DNA of 64,000 bases from Caprella mutica (Eukaryota > Arthropoda > Malacostraca > Amphipoda > Caprellidae): the NCBI GenBank assembly GCA_947561585.1, contig CANNZV010002504.1, positions 62,001 to 126,000 of the forward strand. Direction: 5' to 3'. The notes under the pieces are model-generated. The model ran no database searches. It was not told the DNA's origin and saw only the letters and a list, made by a program, of their open reading frames with translations. Position numbers and translations under genes: made by a program. Each line of letters begins with the position of its first letter. Within the stretch, counting starts at the first letter, position 1. Shown here in pieces: positions 24,601 through 36,600 of the stretch.

Positions 24601-27600
24601 CCATTCCAAATACACTGAGACTGAAGGTAGGTAACTTCGTCATTTAATTTACCTTTTCACCATGCCTTGGGTTTCTTACATCAGATATGTATTAAAGAAT
24701 TGAGGGTTTTCTGCTTTCTTGAATAAAATCAATAATATAATATAGTTTATCACATATTTATGTGCAAATTTGTCTCGCTTAAGTTTGTTCAAAGTTCATT
24801 CATAGTAATTAATTTTTAAAAATATATAAGTAGGCCATACAAGAAATCTAAGAAAAGTAAGAAAACTTTGTATTTCAAGAGAGAACTGATTATAAAATCT
24901 AATGGAAATCACGTAGATATAGTAATTTAATATTTTATGCATCACTTTTCAATTAACTGCTCAAATAATAAAAGGATTGTGCACAGATAAAACAATCAAT
25001 AAAGCATATAATTATATATTGCTATACAGGGTGGCACAAAAAAAGAAACGCATTTTCAAACTAGTATATTTTACAAAATATCAAAGCTAGAAATTTTCTA
25101 AAACCACAGTTTTATTCGTTTACTTTTTTGCATCTACCTTGGTAAACTGTTTAGAGTTACGACAAGAATTAAACATTCTACAGCGAATTAAAAAAAAGTT
25201 AAATAAAAAGGGCTTGCCCGAGCACGAAATGCTCTTTCATTCATGTGAATACATCTTCATCACCAATCACGATATCTTCTTCAAAATGTGCATTTTTTTG
25301 CAGAAATCATTTTGCAAAATTTAGACTGTTCGGTAAATCAGTTCTAAGAGTTTGAGCCTCACATGCATATTGAAAGGATATTATCTCAAATCGTGTTTAC
25401 CAATTTAGTGAAATGTGTCTTAAATGATATATAATCCTTACTTTCTGATTTGTATTTTTGTATTCTCAATATGTTGTTCATGAAAAAGATTAATGTTTTC
25501 ATGTGTTCATTCTTTTCTCCTGCGACATGATCACTTTTTGTTCAAATTTAAAGTGGTTTCTTCAGTTTTAAACTTATTAACATTTGTCAATATGATTTTA
25601 CAGTTGGTTGAAATCTTTCCGAAAAGCAATGTTCAAAATGAGTTTGAACCTGCGTTTAACTTACAGTGTTTAGAAAAAATTAAACTACAAAAACTCTCTG
25701 TTCTTTTGAAAGCTACTTTTTGAGGGTATCGAATAGGAGATAAAATTAATGGCGAGATGATTTTATAAAGATATCAATTTTACCTTCAAAAACAACTTTC
25801 AAACGGTAATTATTTGTTTGATTTTCTCTTATTTGTTACAAAAATTAGTAGAATTTAATGTTTTTACATCCAAATAAAATGAATTATACCTCTTATGATT
25901 TTTTTCATATATTTCGTGCTCGCGCAAGCCCTTTTTATTTAACTTTTTTTAAATTCGCTGTAGAATGTTTAATTCTTGACGTAACTCTTAACAGATTATC
26001 AAGCTAGATGCAGAAAGAGTAAACAAATAAAACTGTGGTTTTAGAAAATTTCTAGCTTTGATAGTTTGTAAAATGAACTAGTTTGAAAATGGTTTTTTTT
26101 TTGCGCCACCCTGTATAACATGAGTTCTTAACGTATAATATACAATGAGTAAGGCTGAGTGCACTAAATCATTTTTTTTATCGCAGTAATTCCTGGAATT
26201 TCTTTTCATTTTCTATATCGTGATATTTGTGCGAATGATTATTCTTCTCCGTGTGTTCATTACCTCTATTTATTCATAATAATTACCCAAACCGATTGTA
26301 AAATATCGTGGCCGGTAAATTCCACCGCGGAAAGTTCCACCAGGAAGATTCCACTGGCGTTAAATGCAAGATGTGGAATATTCCACCGCGGAAGATTCCA
26401 CCATTTTGAAAAAATATACAAATAAACAGTATAAGTAAAGTTTATTTTAAATTGTACTTCTAAGTCTAGGTAATTGATAATTATAAATGAATAAATCTTC
26501 CTTTTAAATATAAAACAATTAATAATCGATCATATGGGCATTAAATATTTAAATGGTTAATAGTGACAGACTATGACGCTGATATTGGAACACCAACATG
26601 TGGCAACACTTCAACAGAAACACTAAAGTTCAGATTTTAATATTTGATACAAAAATAAATTTTGTTAGGTTTCATTATTGAAAAGGTTAATATTAAGCAG
26701 TAATATGACAAGCATGTTTTCAATGTATATTTCTTATGTGAGTTTTGAATTTATGATTTATATTCGTGTGTCTGTGGTTTCAGATCGAAGCTAGTTAATG
26801 TACCGCAATTTACCTGCTTAACCCTATGTTCAAAATTTAGTTGAAACACATCATATTTAAACTTTATTTTGTAATAGTTTCAAAAGAGATTATTAAACAG
26901 TTACAGAAAGTTTCAGCTTTGTAATTTTTCTTTTTATATTAAAATATATCGATACTAATTAAACATTTTATTTCAGTACGTGTAAATTGATTCTTTAATT
27001 CCACCTTTTATCGTTGCTGATTTAAATTGAAATATATATTGGCATATTTAAAAACTTGGGTGATAGATAATATATATAAAATAAAATTTATATTACAAAC
27101 AAAATATTATCCTTAATTTCAGATTCAACATATATATGTTTAAAGAAGAATCAAACGGAATCTAAATTGTTGGTCACTGGGGCAGTGGAACTTTATTGTT
27201 GAATTTCTACGATTTAAATTTTATTATAAATTTAATTGATTCATATTTAAAAGATTGTTTGATCTGTCCATTATTTCGTATGTTCGCCTTAGCTTATCTC
27301 GTAGTTCTTGACTTAACATAACATATTCATATAATTTCTTAAATTTCTAACTGATGAAATGTTGTTCGGTTACCCAAAAAAATCTTTAAATCAGTTAATA
27401 TTAAATGTTATACCTTCTGTAAATGAAATCCAATATTATGCGGTGGAATCTTCCGCAGTGGAATTTTCCGGCGGTGGAATATTCCGTTGTGGAACTTACC
27501 AGCGGTGGAACTTACCTGGTGGAACTTACCAGCGGTGGAACTTACCTGGTGGAACTTTCCGTGGTGGAATTTTCCGCGAGAGAATTTACCTAGAACCGTT

Positions 27601-30600
27601 AAATATATACAAACATCACAATTAGTAAAGTTTAATTTTGTAAATGTGAAATTAGTAAACTATCAAAAACCCTTACACTTTTCTTCGACTGCCTAATATT
27701 TAATTAATTAACTAATAACAATTTCTATCTTTCTTCAGGTGTCTGATAACATTTTCATCCAATATGACAAATCTGAGAAAATTGTAAGATATGCACTGAC
27801 TTCCACCATTGGACCACTAACAGGTAGGTACTGTTACCGTAACAGGTAGGTACTGTTACCGTAACAGGTAGGTACTGTTACCGTAACAGGTAGGTACTGT
27901 TACCGTAACAGGTAGGTACTGTTACCGTAACAGGTAGGTACTGTTACCGTAACAGGTAGGTACTGTTACCGTAACAGGTAGGTACTGTTACCGTAACAGG
28001 TAGGTACTGTTACCGTAACAGGTAGGTACTGTTACTCTAACAGGTAGGTACTGTTAATCTAACAGGTAGGTACTGTTAATCTAACAGGTAGGTACTGTTA
28101 CTCTAACAGGTAGGTACTGTTACTCTAACAGGTAAGTACTGTTACTCTAACAGGTAGGTACTGTTACTCTAACAGGTAGGTACTGTTACTCTAACAGGTA
28201 GGTACTGTTACTCTAACAGGTAGGTACTGTTAATCTAACAGGTAGGTACTGTTAATCTAACAGGTAGGTACTGTTACTCTAACAGGTAGGTACTGTTACT
28301 CTAACAGGTAGGTACTGTTACTCTAACAGGTAGGTACTGTTACTCTAACAGGTAGGTACTGTTACTCTAACAGGTAGGTACTGTTACCGTAACAGGTAGG
28401 TACTGTTAATCTAACAGGTAGGTACTGTTAATCTAACAGGTAGGTACTGTTAATCTAACAGGTAGGTACTGTTACTCTAACAGGTAGGTACTGTTACTCT
28501 ACCAGGTAGGTACTGTTAATCTAACAGGTAGGTACTGTTAATCTAACAGGTAGGTACTGTTACTCTAACAGGTAGGTACTGTTACTCTAACAGGTAGGTA
28601 CTGTTACTCTAACAGGTAGGTTACTGTTAAGTGTACCCATATGAGTCACATTTAATGGATCATCAATTTATGCTTTGAATCACTATGTTACGTGAGTTGG
28701 TTAGACTTTATTCATGTTTTCACGAGTGTTAAAACAACTATGACATGGTGTGTCATCAAACATTAGTTAGTTCAATTCATTTTATGGATTGAATCAACTT
28801 ACTATGAGAGTTAATTTTTTTTCTTTTTTGAGAATTTTAACGTAAGTTGAAACAACTATGACAGAGTGTATTGTAGTAACTCACAAAGACTGTTAATCTA
28901 ATGTTTCTGGTGTATAAATTAACTTACTATGAGAGTTGGTGTTACTTTTTTAAGTTTAGGAGTGAGTCGAAACAACTGTTTTGTTTTAACCATCGTCAAT
29001 TTAACTACTTTTAAGTAGTACCTGCAACTCACCACGTAGGTAGGCGCAAAAATAACCCATTCATATGAGTCAAAACAAATCAAATTTGATTTGATTCAAC
29101 TAATCCTTTCTCTGTGTGTACTCTTAAAGTAAATTATATGCTTTTACTATAAAATATTGTTTTGCTCCAAAAAGCATGGAAACTTTTTGTTTTATAATAA
29201 AAAAAATTATTTCAGAGGAAGACCCATGCATGAGAGGAAGAGAGAAATGTGGACCAAACAGCGAATGTGTGGTGGATGGGGATACTTACAGGTAAAGGGG
29301 ATACTTACAGGTAAAGGGGATACTTACAGGTAAATGGGATACTTACTGGTAAAGGGGATACTTACAGGTAAAGGGGATACTTACAGGTAAAGTGGATACT
29401 TACAGGTAAAGGGGATACTTACAGGTAAAGAGAATACTTACAAGGTAAAGAGGATACTTACAGGTAAAGGGGATACTTACAGGTAAAGGGGATACTTACA
29501 GGTAAAGGGGATACTTACAGGTAAAGGGGATACTTACAGGTAAAGTGGATACTTACAGGTAAAGTGGATACTTACAGGTAAAGGGGATACTTACAGGTAA
29601 AGAGGATACTTACAGGTAAAGTGGATACTTACAGGTAAAGTGGATACTTACAGGTAAAGGGGATACTTACAGGTAAAGGGGATACTTACAGGTAAAGGGG
29701 ATACTTACAGGTAAAGGGGATACTTACAGGTAAAGTGGATACTTACAGGTAAAGTGGATACTTACAGGTAAAGGGGATACTTACAGGTAAAGAGGATACT
29801 TACAGGTAAAGTGGATACTTACAGGTAAAGGGGATACTTACAGGTAAAGGGGATACTTACAGGTAAAGGGGATACTTACAGGTAAAGTGGATACTTACAG
29901 GTAAAGAGGATACTTACAGGTAAAGGGGATACTTACAGGTAAAGTGGATACTTACAGGTGAAGGGGATACTTACAGGTAAAGGGGATACTTACAGGTAAA
30001 GTGGATACTTACAGGTAAAGGGGATACTTACAGGTAAAGGGGATACTTACAGGTAAAGGGGATACTTACAGGTAAAGGGGATACTTACAGGTAAAGGGGA
30101 TACTTACAGGTAAAGGGGATACTTACAGGTAAAGGGGATACTTACAGGTAAAGGGTATTGGGATACTTATCAGAGTTATAATAAATCATCGTAATTTAAT
30201 AAAAAATCATAGCTGAACAAATTAAATTTTCAGACAAAAATTCAGATCTGATTTATAAAAAAACTCTTTTTAAATTATTTTCTATATCAGAAAAAATATT
30301 TTTTAATTTTTTATACTAAAAAATATTTCTTCATCATTTTAAGATCCAAAATTACGTTTTTTACACGAAATCCTATTTCAAATCTTCCAATTTTCTCTGT
30401 TCCTGTTGACTCTCATGCCCCCCTTTAATTAATACCGTGCTAGCTAACTAAGTTTGCGCAGGTTTGTTTATCGTTACCTTTGTTGCTGACAGGTGCATCT
30501 GCGACAGAGGTTACGAGCAGGTGTACGACCCGTCCCTCCAGTCTAACATCTGTGTGGACAAGGACGAGTGTTCTACCAGCAGACAGCAGTGCCACCAGTT

Positions 30601-33600
30601 CGCCAGTTGTCAGAACTACCAGGGGGGATACACCTGTACCTGTATGAATGGGTACACTGGGGATGGATACCAGTGTGAAGAAGAGGGTATGTGTCACATT
30701 TCATCAAGTCACCACATTTCATTAAGATATTGCATTTAATTTACATGTAACATTTTGTAAAGATACCACATAAATAATTTTTATTGATACACATTTATTA
30801 ATTAAGAAGATATCGCATATCATATTATTATATTATCTTAATAGCACATTATCGTGGACTATAAACTAGGTCTCATTATCCAATTAAAGATAATATCTAT
30901 CCAACTTCTATGTCTTACCATTCAAATGGAATTATGTTGTATTATTTTTTGATAACGTTTTCATTGCAAACTCTCTGTTTCCCCATAAAAAGGTCTTTTC
31001 AGTATAATCTTTTCTCTAACTTTCCAGTTGTTGACCCCTGCATTGCCGGCAGAGAAAAGTGCGGAACTGACGGAGAATGTGTCCTCAGTGGGGAATCTTA
31101 TAGGTACTGAACATATCTTATGAAAAAGTATACACCCAAAGGTGTACGCCCATTATTTACGGAAATATCATATTCAGAAAGCATAACACAGTGAAACTCT
31201 CTTTTTTATGAAGTATTACTTATTTCATAACTCAAAGCCATTTCATATCTCGGGTACACTAGATAGTTTTCTATGATTAAAATCATAGAAAACTATAGTC
31301 ATTGAGGGATAACTATGACGAAACTTTTGACGTATATCATTCTCTATAATTTAAACATAGAAAACTCTTCATAACTTAAGTGCATTTCATTATTCAGGTT
31401 CTCATTACTCGAGTGCTTCATAACTCAGAATTTTTAAAGTACTCACCAAATTATTCTGCGATCACCTAGCACTTAAGAATAACATTTTTATTTATCTGAC
31501 AGGTGTATATGCAGTAGTGGATACGAAGAAATATACGATGGATCCTCCCAGGGCAGCTCCTGTCAGGACGTAGACGAGTGCCAGTCTGGCAGACACCAGT
31601 GCCATGCAGATGCGGAGTGTCAGAACTATGCTGGCGGGTTCAGTTGTTCTTGCAGACAGGGTTTCTTTGGTGATGGATATTCCTGCGAGAGCCAGGGTGA
31701 GAAGAAACAAAAGATTTAAGGTTTAGATATAAATCTGGTAATTGTAGATAGTATATTAATGTTTTTTCTAAAGTCTAAGTTCAAGATAAAGTGAAGTATG
31801 GGATTTATTTTCCTGTGAAATCTATTTAAATTTTTTTTTTCATAAAAATGAATTTTCTCTCAATCTTCCGAAAAATGACAGCCGAAAAATTATCCATACT
31901 TTTATCGTTCGCCAGAAAATATCAATTTCATATCTGATTCCATAGAGGAATAAAAAGACGTAAATCTAATTCTGAAATTATAATATCAATTCTACATGCA
32001 GTCCCATATGGAAGTGCCACATCTGAAATCTGCGGAGTCGAATACTGTAACGAGTTTGCAAGATGCGCTTTTGACGAAGAAACCAACGCCATGAAGTGCG
32101 TCTGTCAAGATGGCTACTCTGGAGACGGAAGAACGTGTCATTCTGTAGAGACAGAAAGAAGAACTCCATGCGACATTGAAGAAAACTGCTCACAATTTGG
32201 TAAGATCAGCTAGCTAATATAACATCAGTTCTATTATAAAATGTTGGCCTAGTTTAATCAAACCAATTGATTTGCAAACATTGTATTTATCATCTTGTTA
32301 TTTTCTTAATTCAAAAACAAATAAACCAAATTGCCTGAAAATTGGTGAGACGCTTCAACATTGTCTTTGAACCATCTGGTAAAATTTTGGGATCAATTCG
32401 GTCAAAAATCAAGGTCCAGGTCATTTGTAACTCAATAACTCAAAAAAGCTTTCAACCAAATTGCCTGAAATTTGGTGGAATGTTTGGTCATTATCCAGTT
32501 TATTAGATTTTTGGAGCGAACGGGTCAAAGGTTAAGGTCAAGGTCATTTAGAACTCAATGATTATTGTATGGTCAAGGTCATTTATAATCGACAGCAAAG
32601 ATATGCACACTACGGAGTGCCAGTTCTAGTTTAGAATAAAATCATGCTATAGAGTATTATTACCATTGTTGTACATTCTTAAAATATAATTGATTAATTA
32701 TATTTAAATATTACGTCCTTAGGATCATGTGTTCAGCAGTCTTCAGGATCTTACCAGTGCCTCTGTCTACCTGGCTTCATCGGGGATGGCTACAACTGCT
32801 ATCTCGATTCCGACTTCAACTTAATCGACGGGAATGTGGATTTCGATAACATTGCACCAGTTCCAGTGGATCAAATTCCAGAGTACATTTTGGGTGAGGG
32901 TTACGGTAACCTACCAGTGGTCTTCGAATCAGATCATCAGGGAAATTCTGGAGTTGACCAAGGTTAGTTAAATTATCATAACCTCAATAACTAGTACAAT
33001 TGGCCAACACATGTGATTGAATTTCGATGAATTTTTTCTGTATATTTTCTGCAGGTGTTCCGTATGTTGCAGTTCCTGGTGGCTCACCAGTTGACCTGGA
33101 CAATGTCCCCTCATACACTATACATCATACACCAGATGGGGTACATGACAATCAAGGCGGTGCTCACTTCGACAATGAAGCCCTGAGACCGGTCCACCCT
33201 CTGGACCATGGCAATATGCCTAATCGTCCCTATGTCCCTCCTAACCAACCTCCTCAAGTTCTCGTTCCCTACAACCCTAGTCCAAATTTGATCTACGTAA
33301 GTATAAATTTAGTTTTTATAAATACTAAATATCCTCCTTAATTAAAACTTTATCGATCATAGGTAGAATATCTTTTTATTATTATTCATTTAGGACTCCT
33401 CAAACATTTGGTTTGAACAAATAATGTTAATTTCTAATATCTTTTGGTATAAATCAGAATAAATGGCCGAAAATTCAATATTCTTATCTCAAATGACTTC
33501 AACACTATTGTAATTCAATTCTTTTATCTGTTTTAAATAAAGTTACTAATGATAATTTTAACGCAAGGTTGAAGCCGAATGCACATTGGGTACTTGTTTC

Positions 33601-36600
33601 TGTCCTCCTGGTTACGTCTTCGAAAGGAACTCTGGAAAGTGCGCTAACCAGAGTCTGGAAGATTACATCGGGCTGCGACCTGATCAAGGTAATATATTAT
33701 GCAACATATTTCATAATTATCAAGCATTTGATCAAATATTTGGAAAATAAATCTTAATCCATTCGATTAACTATTTCTTATTAACCACAGACAAATTGAA
33801 TTATTCAAGATGAATGAAATAAAGCGCAATCTTTCGAATGTTCGACCAAACTCATGTTAACTAACTGAAACCCTATTTTCTCTGGAAATACAATGATGTA
33901 TACTTCCTTTGAATTGGCAACATCTTAAAGTCCAATCATGTTATTTCATTAAAATCGAGAATTTGTTTTCTCAACAGGCCACAGTTTCCCCACCCCATAC
34001 TGCAGTGCGGCCAAATGCACTTGTCCTGCAGGATTCGTCTATATTCAGGAGAGATCTTCTTGCGAACCTGATGTCAGAGGTGATGGAATCTAAAATTAAA
34101 ACTTTAATTAGAAATTACATTTAAAATCGTCACCCCAGTGATGATAATTGATAATATAATATAATATATATAATATTCTATTAATTATGTTTATATTTGA
34201 AAAATCATTATTGCTATCTTTTCTATCTAAGGTACCACATTGAAATCCTGAATTTTACAATTTAATAATAATATTATTCTATAGATTTGCTTCCAGCACT
34301 AAACATACAGAAATCGTCACCCCAAACTTGGCTGGGGTGACGATTTTACATGTGATCCAATATTTGTCTACATCAACATTCATTGATATTGTATATATTT
34401 TTTCGATTCACTTAATTTACTCATAATTTTTGATTAATTCAGTTTCATCATTCCTAAGAGAATACTGAATGCAGACACACAAATTCTGAAGTTATCGAGA
34501 ATTAGTTCATTCACCTCCTCTAACTTTTCAAATTGTGCAGGTAAACCAACTCCAGAATGCATTGATGGTTTCACCTCCTGCTCTTGTCCCTTTGGCTATT
34601 ATTATAAACATCCAGAAAATACTTGCGAACCTGTGGAACCCGAAGAAAATCCTCAACTTGAATATTATCCAGACAATAATCTAGGAAGAGATGGCTATTC
34701 CCAACCAGATGTCTATCCCGAACCAGAAAGTCAGCCAGAGCCAGAAAGTCAACCAGAACCTGAAGGTATATCTATAATTTCTTATGACCAAAAATTGAAT
34801 ATTTACTCTAACACTTTATTATATTGAAAACTTTCAATTATCAGATATTGACCCTACTTTTCAATAAATATTTATTTAAAAACTTTCCTATGTTGCGTTC
34901 AATAGGTTTTTGTAATTAAGAGAGTAGCTACTACTTTTCAAATTGCAGCAAACACAAAATTTTAGTAATAATTTAATTTGAAACTGCATTGTTTCTGTTT
35001 AATGTTTTTGCCCCTCTTCAATTTTCCTTGTAGGGTCTGGTAAACCAATTCCCGATTGTGAAGGAGGAAAGTTCCCTTGCGACTGTCCCCCAGGCTACTA
35101 CTTCCAGTACCCTGAGAATACCTGTGAACTCAGAGGACCTGATGAACAGCCAGATAGCCAACCTTTACCGGGAAATTTCAACCCTGATCTTCTACAATCT
35201 ATTTACGGGCTCAATATTAAAGATCCCAAAGATTTCTCTTATGACAGTGAGTCAAAATTTAGCTTCTTAGTCAGCCATGTTGTTGTCTTCAGGATAAAAT
35301 TATTTATTAACTATGAATTAAACCATTCTGATTCCTTTAATGTAATAGCTAATGATTTTCTACCGTTAATTTAGTATATAATAAATTTCCTATGATATCT
35401 GTAAACTAAGGCTTTTCAAGTTACCTAATTTTTCTGGAGTTTTCAATAATTTGGCAAATTCTATATTTAATGTTCAATTTCAGACGAGGGCAGACCCATT
35501 CCTGACTGTTCTACAGATACAAACTCTTGCGACTGTCCGTTCGGATTTTACGTCAAAGGAAATATTTGTGAAAGTTTTGGATCTGACGGACAACCTCCTC
35601 AACTGCCCTTCAATCTTAATAATCTGGGAGACCTGAGCAAGTTATATGGACTGAATAATGACCCAAATCAACAGCCTTCTGGACCGCCATTTAATCTCAA
35701 TAATCTGGGAGATTTGAGCAAGTTATATGGAATGAATAATGACCCAAATCTACAGCCTTCTGGACCGCCATTTAATATAAATAATCTGGGAGATTTGAGC
35801 AAGTTATATGGAATGAATCCAAATCAACAGCCTCCCAATTTCCCCTTCAATATAAACAATTTAGGAGACCTCAGTAATATGTACGGAATGAAGAAGGAAC
35901 CTTCTGAATTCGAATATGACAGTAAGTTGAAATATCTTATATAAATTTTATAATTATATAGTTTCACCTATATTGTTTGGAATTTACAGCTCATTCTGTA
36001 TAACTGACGTAATAATTGAGTCTAACATTCTCTACTACTTCCACTCGATATTTCACAATTCTTGGTTAAGTGGGTTAAAACTTAAGTATAACTTATTGAC
36101 TTAAAATCCTGTGATGTAGCTCTTCGTGATTTCTAGAAAAAAACTTAGAAAAGAGTGAAAGCAATATTCAGAATCGAAAGAACTAACAAAGTGCAAAATA
36201 TTCTTAGAGGTGTGTCCTAAAAGCTTATGTTTCTTCCGTCTAAACTTATAAAAATATAGTGAAGAGCGCATTAGGTTTTTTAAGATATTTTATATGCGGG
36301 ATACTTTTCTATCGATGCAGTGCTGCAAGCATAATGTTTTTATGGATAATGTTTTTAAGAATAGCTCTTCTCTGATTGGTCAGCAAGGAGGAGGAGCCAA
36401 CAGGGGGCGGAGCACTAAGCCGTTATTGATCCACCTCCTGTCGGCTCCTCCTTCTTGCATATAGTTATTTATAAGCTGAAGTAAATTACATTTAAAATTA
36501 TAAGAACTTTGACACTCTCAACATATAGATGGCTGTAATGTAGTTTGTTGTATCTGCTAGTTTGTTTTACTTTACACTTCATGATTATTTAATGACTTTG

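Larger units (their letters stand above)
22207..27823 (+). other. Ndg: Nidogen exons 7-12: first EGF and G2F beta-barrel
   Basis: Exon 7 (residues ~255-310) encodes an acidic linker and an EGF domain (CSVGGLMCHSIASC ... CCQCPSDYIGNGLNC). The G2F domain follows in exons 8-12 (residues ~311-532): RVTGKVIGDLNG, LHSYVLTSEGRTYTA, ISWLFSKP, GLDVFEYVQVKTVIAG, then RARSNRVYKL and IVRYALTSTIGPL at the end. In nidogens the G2 module binds perlecan and collagen IV. The donor of exon 7 is the weak GTTCGT at 22375; the stronger-looking GTAAAG at 22379 would put a stop into exon 8, so the weak site must be used for full-length protein. Confidence 0.88.
29216..32962 (+). other. Ndg: Nidogen exons 13-18: first EGF cluster, with a duplicated exon pair
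   Basis: Exons 13-14 and 15-16 encode two tandem pairs of EGF domains. The lengths are identical in the two pairs (76 + 194 nt) and the proteins align (EDPCMRGREKCGPNSEC against VDPCIAGREKCGTDGEC; DKDECSTSRQQCHQFASC against DVDECQSGRHQCHADAEC), showing a duplication of a two-exon unit. The second EGF of each pair has the calcium-binding D-x-DEC start. Exons 17-18 add two more EGFs (CGVEYCNEFARC; ENCSQFGSCVQQSS), then an acidic linker begins. Residues ~533-858. Confidence 0.9.

Noticed and set aside
25139..25723. Short ORFs inside the long-TIR element
   Set aside because: No transposase motif; composition is that of AT-rich non-coding DNA, and the first lies within the inverted repeat.
27359..27696. 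Two overlapping ORFs with WNLPAVELTW-type repeats
   Set aside because: They are translations of the terminal repeat words of a transposon in intron 11.
30440..32193. Minus-strand ORFs opposite the EGF exons
   Set aside because: They are antisense shadows of nidogen exons 14, 16 and 17.
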